NCBI GenBank assembly: GCA_003313425.1
Contig: NHZP01000010.1
Coordinates: 186,001-250,000 of the forward strand
Source of the DNA: Pseudopyrenochaeta lycopersici
Lineage: Eukaryota; Ascomycota; Dothideomycetes; Pleosporales; Pseudopyrenochaetaceae
Length of the DNA stretch: 64,000 nt
Direction: 5' to 3'
A model generated the notes under the pieces. That model did not search any database, was not told the DNA's origin, and was given only the letters and a program-made list of their open reading frames with translations. Made by a program: the position numbers and the translations under genes. The stretch's first letter is position 1, and each line of letters opens with the position of its first letter. Below are positions 57,993 through 64,000 of this stretch, in pieces.

Positions 57993-60048
57993 AATGGATG
58001 ATGCAGTTCTGTCAATATCGGAAGAACATGCGGGCAGTGGAAGTTTGCGCAGTCCAGATGCAATCAATAGTGGCTTTGGAAACCGAGAGAGTACCCCCTC
58101 AATACCGCTACTTACCATCCTTCCGAAGGCAAGCACAGATCCTGGTAGATCGCCAGGCAGTTCGAAGAAAAAAAATTTGGGGTCAATAAATCACCTCAGC
58201 TTACCTATCGAAATCTAGTGCGAGGGTGGCGATGAGAGCTTTCCATATGGTTGCTAGGGACCGCTAGCCTCGTAATTATCACTACTCTTTTATTTTGTTT
58301 TAACGACAAGATTCTAAGCAGCTGCAAATCAAAGTACAAATCACTGCTATGGTCGCAGTGATGTCTTAATTTCACAATCCGCCTTTCTTGTCCCAGTTTC
58401 TATTGTACTAGTTAGCTCAAATGGAAGTGGCTTCAGCCAAAGAATCGCCACATGATTGATATTGAAATATTCGATCTCACTAGCCGTGGGCCCGATGGGA
58501 GCATGCGTCTGCTCTATCGAATGGCCTTCCCTTTGTACGTAGCAAGCATCTAACACCAACAGGCGCTAATCGATTCGCAGCCACCTTATAACGCTTGGTG
58601 CAGCAGCGACTATCCTACTTCTCGCATTCCCAACCTTCATTCAACAGTCTGTCTCCGTTGTACCGAAAGAAGTTTTTCTCACCAATGCGAATGCCTTGTT
58701 GGCGAGTGCCACGACTTTTCAGTCCAAAAGGGTGTACCGCGAGTTCCGGTTCTATTCCGCAGGTTCTACCTTCCACAATTTTGCTGATGTGTATTGATAT
58801 GACTGTTTCTTCCAATTCTGGGCTCATAAAACTGGATAATCTGACATATACATCGCCAATGCCATAATTCGTGGCATGCTACAGGAACGACTGCGCGCTA
58901 GTGAAGTTGTTGGAGCTTGCCCAGCGGATCGTTGCGAATGGCCTTCATACACCACTATAGCAGTATGTGCAAGTGCGGAAGATGTTACTTCACAAATTTC
59001 ATGGTCGAACGATAGTCGGATAAATCTAGCGTGTATCAAGCCGAACGCGTACGCGGCCAAGAGCAATCTTCACTCTGCAACATTCGCCATCTTCGAGGAC
59101 AAAAGAGCATACGCCCGACCGTGGACCTGACGCCCTACTGTACGAAGCAGCAACAATACTCTTGCCGATCTATCGCAAGCTTACGTCTGGTATTGGTACC
59201 CATATCATAAGAATGGTAATGATGAGCCGAATTCGAGTGTCACACAGTGGAAAGGCTTCAAAGCATCGTTCTGTATTTGTTCATAGACCTACACATCCCA
59301 TTATGACGTTGCCATGCAAACGCGACTCGTAACGTTGGAGTCCAACCTTGATTGGGAGTTAACGCCAATGGCGGAGCCAAATAATCTTGACTTATCGGGC
59401 TTCAATCAAGAAGTTATTTACTCGCATAAGACGTCCTCACAAATCTTTAGCTTTCTTAAATTTGACCTTTTATGTCTGGGTGGTCAGATAGCCACAACGT
59501 TCAATTTATCGGCCTACTACGGCGGTCTCAATAGTGAATTTTATACCCAATGGAGCGAGGATTCCGTCCAGGATGTAGTCATCAGGGACAATTCTGAGAG
59601 AAATCATTCTTTACAGGGAGGCAATACTTCCGAGCTCGCACTGGAGGCATTTGGACGCAGAATTGAAAATGTTGCCATCAGTGTGACAAATGCGTGAGAA
59701 CTGTCAAACCTGGTTTATTTGAGTCGACTAATTCGTTGTTTGTAGATTTCGCACCAGCACTCAGAGCATCAATATTGAAGGAAAAGCATGGAATCGAGAG
59801 CCCTACTTTGAGGTAAATGAACTCTGGCTCATGTACCCAGCGGCCCTCTACTTCTCGCGACCATGTTGCACACGCGCGACACGCCACTTTGGAAGTCGTC
59901 GGCTCTGGCGCTACTTCATAGTAAAGACAATGGCGGTGTGCAACTCACGAACAACGATATAGTGATAGAAGCGAAGAGAGCAAGGGCTCACTTGCAAGAT
60001 ACTGGTGCAAGTCGAAAGCTTGTTATTACTAGCGAGGAATTTGAATGA
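57993..60048 (+). pseudogene. Degenerate DUF3176-type membrane protein gene
   Basis: Pieces of one protein family appear in order but in different frames. N-terminal: MDDAVLSISEEHAGS (57993). Then a membrane helix ASLVIITTLLF (near 58270), LKWKWLQPKNRHMIDIEIFD with SRGPDGSM (58415-58500), ITLGAAATILLLAFPTFIQQ (58585-58650), the Cys motif CPADRCEWPSYTT (58918-58956), NVAISVTNA spliced to FRTSTQSINIEG (59.7 kb) and LWKSSALALLHSK (59.88 kb). Breaks seen: TAG at 58413 where Gln of SQLKW is expected, TGA near 58795 and a frameshift near 59855. The TAG fits CAG to TAG, a RIP-type change. The family has no known function. Exact original exons cannot be set. Confidence 0.7.
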
Positions 60049-61058
60049 TCAGGAGAACGAAATTGACCTGAAGTGCGATTTAATGGCTATCCATCTGTCC
60101 GAGTTGGAAAAGAAGTTTTTTGAAGCATAGGAAGCTAGTTGTCTTTATACAGTCAAACCTCTGTGCGTAGAGAGGGTATACTGCGCGCGAAGTTGCGTTC
60201 TGACGGCAGGTGTAATCTAAGAAGAATCACAGAGCAACAACCAGACAAGCTCATGACACCAAAGGATCAGTGCGACCCAGGGATACTTCTAGAGCGATAG
60301 ATTCTTTACTTAACAAGCTGAGAGCAGGAAACGGTTCGCTGGGCGTTTGCAAGGCCTTGACGCAAGTTACTTGGGTGTAGAGCTGGAGTTAGATACCACA
60401 ATTTAATCTAAAAGAGGTGTTGGAAGGGATATAATACGTGGTCATTTGAATTGTAGCTTAGACAAATTTTTTGGTTATGAAGGGCGTTTGGAGTGGGAAA
60501 GATACAGGGAGCGATGTGTTGGCGGTACTGCTGCCCGTCAATCGTATTCTTTCAAACGATATTGTACGTCATAGACCTCAGGATCTTGTCGTGAAAGTCG
60601 TACATGCACAATTCCGATTGCTATTTCATATGCTGTCACAAACATGAACTAGAAAATACACATCGATGTATCTAAAAATTTACGCAGGGATTGCGTGTTT
60701 CTACATCTTCCTTCTTAACGGTGTGTCTTAGACATAAGCATAATTACTGGTTCTGCAAACGGAGAGTTGGGTTTGTTGCCGAGGATAGTAGAGGAGGATA
60801 AAGGACTACGGTTTTTGTGATTAATGTGCAGTTCAGATGTTTCCGGCACGGTATCACGGTATTATATACTTAGCCATGAGACTTTTAGCCAGATTATAGT
60901 GGTACTCTGAGACGCGCAATTCAAGTATAATAATCTTTAATATTGGACACTACTAGATTCTCAAGCATAAATTTGGAGAAATGATGCCATGACCATTTGT
61001 CTTGCTACTCGTCGCCACTGTCATGATTCAGGAGAGCTGGATAGAGTAGAACAAGCGT
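60049..61058. other. AT-rich spacer
   Basis: No open frame of note. Composition is AT-rich, continuous with the pseudogene region. Confidence 0.4.
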
Positions 61059-62836
61059 TCATGCGGCTGTAGCTGTCGACCCCTTGCGGCCCCTGTACTC
61101 AACTGAAGGGTCTGCTCCGACAACATTCGCAGCATCCCCATCGAACAAAATCGCAATTTCTTCAAGCGTCTGTTTTCTTATTAGCTGTGTTTCAGTCTCG
61201 CGTTCCGAATGTTCACATACCGGTCCTTTCGTCTCAACATAGAGGAAGTAGATGCAAAGACACTCTATCACCAGTACCACAACGTACACAATGTAGAACT
61301 TCCAGCCGAGTGTTTCAATACCGATGGGGTTGACGTATTGATTGAAGATGCCGGAGAGCGAGGTGAAGACAAAGCAGAGGGTGAGGCCTTTAGCACGGAT
61401 ACGGAACGGCAGGATTTCGACGGTGTAGGCGACAGTGAGACCGGGCCAAGCTATGCCAGCAGCTGAGATGTTGTTAGTAATTGTGTTTTGTCACAAGTCC
61501 AGTTAGCAGGGGTAACTAACCTCCGTAGAAGAGGAAGATCATGGCCAGCACAGCAGATCCAGCGCTTGAGTTTCCTGTCTGGGCGTACACTGCACTGCAT
61601 GCTGTCCAAATGCTGAAAGCGATCAACATTCCAATGCCCGCGCTCAAGAAGAGTGTTCGTCGTCCGACGCGATCTACTAAGAATGCACAGCCAAGAGAGA
61701 CAAGCCAGCACCAGATAGTTAGACCGCCATTGATGAGAGCTTGATCCGAGCCACTTCGAACCGTCAGTATCATATTGATCCACCAAATGTGAGAATTTGA
61801 AACTTACTTGGTAATACCAATAGTATTCAGGATAGCAGCAAGGTAGTAGCTCACAAGCCCATTGCCGGAGCACTGTGAGAATATGGCCGTCAAGATGATC
61901 AACATGCACCGTTTCCTGTTTCCAGGTGTCCGCACCAACTCGTACCAACCACTGTCCGCACTCGCAGCCCTTTCTGCCTCTAGGGTCTGGCTGATCTCGT
62001 TGAATTCCCACTTGACAAAGGCGTCCTCGGCACCGTTTCCGTGATATTTTGTGAGCATCTTCTTCGCATCGGAGTGCTTGTTCTTGCTAATCAGCCATCT
62101 CGGCGATTCTGGGAGGAGATAGATGAAAAGTAATTGAATGCCGGGCATTGCGCATTGAAGCCCGGTTGGAAGGCGCCATGCCAGATCAGATGCGATGTGA
62201 TTGAGAGTGCCGTAAGTCGTCCATGCTGCAAGGATTGCGCCTAGATACCAAAGTGTGTTGTAGATGGTGGTGATTTTGCCTCTGTGTCTTGGATGCGAGA
62301 TCTCAGTGATGAGCAGTGGGCAAGTTGCGTTGGAAATGTTGCTTCCCATGCCTATGATCCATCGTCCGGCTAGGTACATGGGCTCCGGGTTGTCTCGAGG
62401 TGGGAGAGCCTGAAGAATCGCACCCAATAGAACAAGGACGCAACCGACTGCAGTGCCCATACGACGACCCAACATGTCAGCGATATATGGTGTAACGAGG
62501 AGGACAGCGAAGCCACCAAATCCTGGGAAAGCGCCGAGCAGGCCTAGACGGGAGCCGGTAGGGTGGTCGAAGACTGTAAAAGGAGTGGTTAGGAACTGGT
62601 GATAGGGCTCAAGGACCGCTCAAGAACATACATTCCTGCCACGTTGGCATTGTCTGAAGACCATTAAGGAGGCTGCCGTCATAGCCCAGAGTCGTCGATC
62701 CCAAGAAGAGAAAGGGCATCATGAAGTACAGCTTCCTCAACTCGGGCTGCTTGTACCATGGCCGTTCGTCTTCGCTCAAGTGGCCATGAACCATGGTGTC
62801 CTCATGATGGACGACATCGCTGTCTTTCTTCTCCAT
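61059..62836 (-). CDS. MFS sugar transporter (hexose/lactose permease type)
   Basis: Five exons on minus, 62632-62836, 61808-62573, 61521-61753, 61221-61462 and 61059-61169, give 518 aa with all phases matching. The last intron (61170-61220) is 51 bases, stop-free and in frame, so retention would add 17 residues before TLEEI. Twelve helices are implied. Sugar-porter signatures: GYDGSLLNGLQ in helix 1, DMLGRRMG after helix 2, GRWIIGMGSNISNATCPLLITEISHPRHRG in the helix 4-5 region, PESPRWL, DRVGRRTLF in the second half, and VETKGP|TLEEI at the end. The ATG at 62836 (MEKKDSDVV) gives a cytosolic head. It is divergent from a Zn2Cys6 factor that may control it. The sugar is unknown. Confidence 0.92.
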
Positions 62837-63150
62837 TTTGAATGCTGAAGCGATTAAGTCTTCGATGACAGATTGATTAAGGAGTAGGAGCAGGGCGAAT
62901 TCCCAAGGGAAGCTTGATGCTGTGAACATGTGTCGATCCTCGCATGTTTATATATATTGGCAACGCCCAGCCTTGTGGCATACCCCATGTCATCGCCCGA
63001 GACATCGGGAGACCTCAAAACTACGCAATGGGAGCGAAGTCTGGGGAAGAATCGTTAGCGCGGAGGTGGCGGGTATACCCCGGATCCGTTAGCGTGGAAC
63101 TTATGTACGATTTCTCCGAGGTGTATGCGGCCAGCTTCCTCATCCTCGAC
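62837..63150. promoter_or_regulatory. Shared divergent promoter of sugar transporter and Zn2Cys6 gene
   Basis: This 314-base region separates two opposite starts. A TATATATA run (about 62950-62957) lies 115 bases upstream of the transporter ATG. A 14-base inverted repeat at 62996-63009 (CCCGA, 4-base spacer, TCGGG) contains an everted CCG-N6-CGG pair. GGGTATACCC (63071-63080) is followed directly by CGGATCCG (63081-63088), both perfect palindromes. CGG/CCG pairs are the usual targets of Zn2Cys6 factors. Confidence 0.55.
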
Positions 63151-64000
63151 ATGGATGGAAAATCTCCCAGTGACCATACTCGGCAGCGTAGTTCGGCTGC
63201 TTGTGACGCCTGTCGGGCGCGGAAAGTCAAGGTGAGCTTGTTAAGCTAGCAACAAGTGGAATCCACACTCGGCTGATTGACGTCTTCCGCTCAGTGCGTT
63301 TTCCCGGCTGATGGGCCACGATGCTCAACATGTGCCGAGTTAGATATAGACTGCACAACTGTGCAACCGCGTAAAAAGAGAGGCCCCAAGAACCGATACG
63401 TCCTGGCTTTGAAGGCGCAGCTCGATAGTCCCATGGCAGAAGAGAGTTGCCTCGACCGAAGGGGACTGGAACTAATCGCACCACTTGCTATCATCCACAC
63501 AATCATTAATGACTGGTTCGACTGGATCCATCCAGTGGCCCCTATCTTTCATCGGGGTCTGTTTTTTCAAAGAGTCGCAGAACTTCAGCAGCCCTCCAAC
63601 GGCGATAACTCATCTTTGCTATTGCTTGTCGCGTCCATTTGTGCTGCAACAGTGGCCAGTCTCCGGAGGCGGCGTTACCTCTATGCGACAGTCACTGTCG
63701 AGGGCTGTCTAGAACTGGCCGAGCAATTCAAACTGTGGAGCCCGAACAACACCATCACGTTAGAGAGAGCATTGACTGTCTATAATTTCTCTAGTGCGGT
63801 ACATCATGAGCACGGAATCGACTCTCCGCTCTCCCACCGCTTGAGCGGCGAAGCCTCGATCAGTGTCAAATTTCTTTTCCACCAGGCCATTGATGAGATG
63901 TCGTTCATGGAACAGCAGATCCTCAAACGACTCTACTGGTTGGTTTTCGCTGGGCAATGCACATACGATATGCACGGGCGCGCGCTGCTTATACTGCGTC
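63151..64000 (+). CDS. Zn2Cys6 transcription factor (3' end cut by window)
   Basis: Exons 63151-63231 and 63295 to beyond 64000 (63-base intron, phase 0) give at least 262 residues. The binuclear cluster CDACRARKVK|C spans the splice and continues with RCSTC and DIDC, giving the six zinc Cys. A basic linker (RKKRGPKNRY) follows, then the fungal middle-homology region (IIHTIINDWFDWIHPVAPIFH, LLLLVASICAATV). A frame read upstream of 63151 has no convincing start. It is likely a nuclear regulator of sugar uptake or use because it shares a promoter with the transporter; this is inferred from position. The rest of the gene is outside the window. Confidence 0.88.

Noticed and set aside
1..64000. 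CRISPR arrays, bacterial operons, riboswitches
   Set aside because: The genome is fungal. No regularly spaced short repeats or such elements were seen.

Overview
The window is nuclear DNA of a filamentous ascomycete (Pezizomycotina; a dothideomycete such as Pleosporales is my guess, not proven). Reasons: GT-AG introns of about 50-90 bases with CTAAC-like branch sites, HET-domain genes, a histidine acid phosphatase, a patatin protein, a Zn2Cys6 regulator, and AT-rich gene-poor blocks whose lesions look like repeat-induced point mutation (RIP). Exon joins were worked out by hand and checked by codon phase; every multi-exon model given sums to a whole number of codons.

Layout. 0.9-4.7 kb: a secreted GH95 alpha-L-fucosidase and a convergent secreted M43 metalloprotease. 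7.0-11.8 kb: a PAP2 lipid phosphatase and a nitrate reductase, both on minus. 12.5-14.1 kb is AT-rich. 14.1-18.6 kb: an 11-exon minus-strand gene joining a zinc finger, a P-loop, a RING-like finger and a complete patatin domain. 18.6-21.7 kb is gene-poor and AT-rich. 21.7-25.0 kb: a disordered protein and an amino-acid/GABA-type permease. 26.3-29.3 kb: a HET-NB-ARC-TPR NLR whose single frame is broken only by two UAG codons. 30.0-31.5 kb: a membrane-anchored histidine acid phosphatase. 32.9-36.9 kb: the molybdenum-cofactor gene cnxABC (MOCS1), with MoaA and MoaC domains. 37.3-39.5 kb: a free-standing HET protein. 40.9-42.7 kb: a secreted HExxH protein. 44.7-56.5 kb: a PAF-acetylhydrolase-like protein without its triad, a GNAT acetyltransferase, a long-chain alcohol oxidase, a FYVE protein and tRNA-dihydrouridine synthase DUS1. 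58.0-60.0 kb: a ruined DUF3176-type membrane-protein gene. 61.1-64.0 kb: a sugar transporter divergent from a Zn2Cys6 factor cut off by the window edge.

Links between genes. Nitrate reductase needs the molybdenum cofactor whose first steps are made by cnxABC. The NLR, the HET protein and possibly the patatin protein belong to the self/non-self recognition gene set. The Zn2Cys6 factor shares a 314-base promoter with the sugar transporter.

Best leads: (1) the two in-frame UAGs in the NLR, which could be A-to-I editing sites or a fresh pseudogene; (2) a possible intron-retention switch in cnxABC that would yield either MoaA ending in Gly-Gly or a MoaA-MoaC fusion, like human MOCS1, with two mitochondrial-processing-like motifs inside the fusion; (3) the PAF-acetylhydrolase-like protein lacking Ser, Asp and His.
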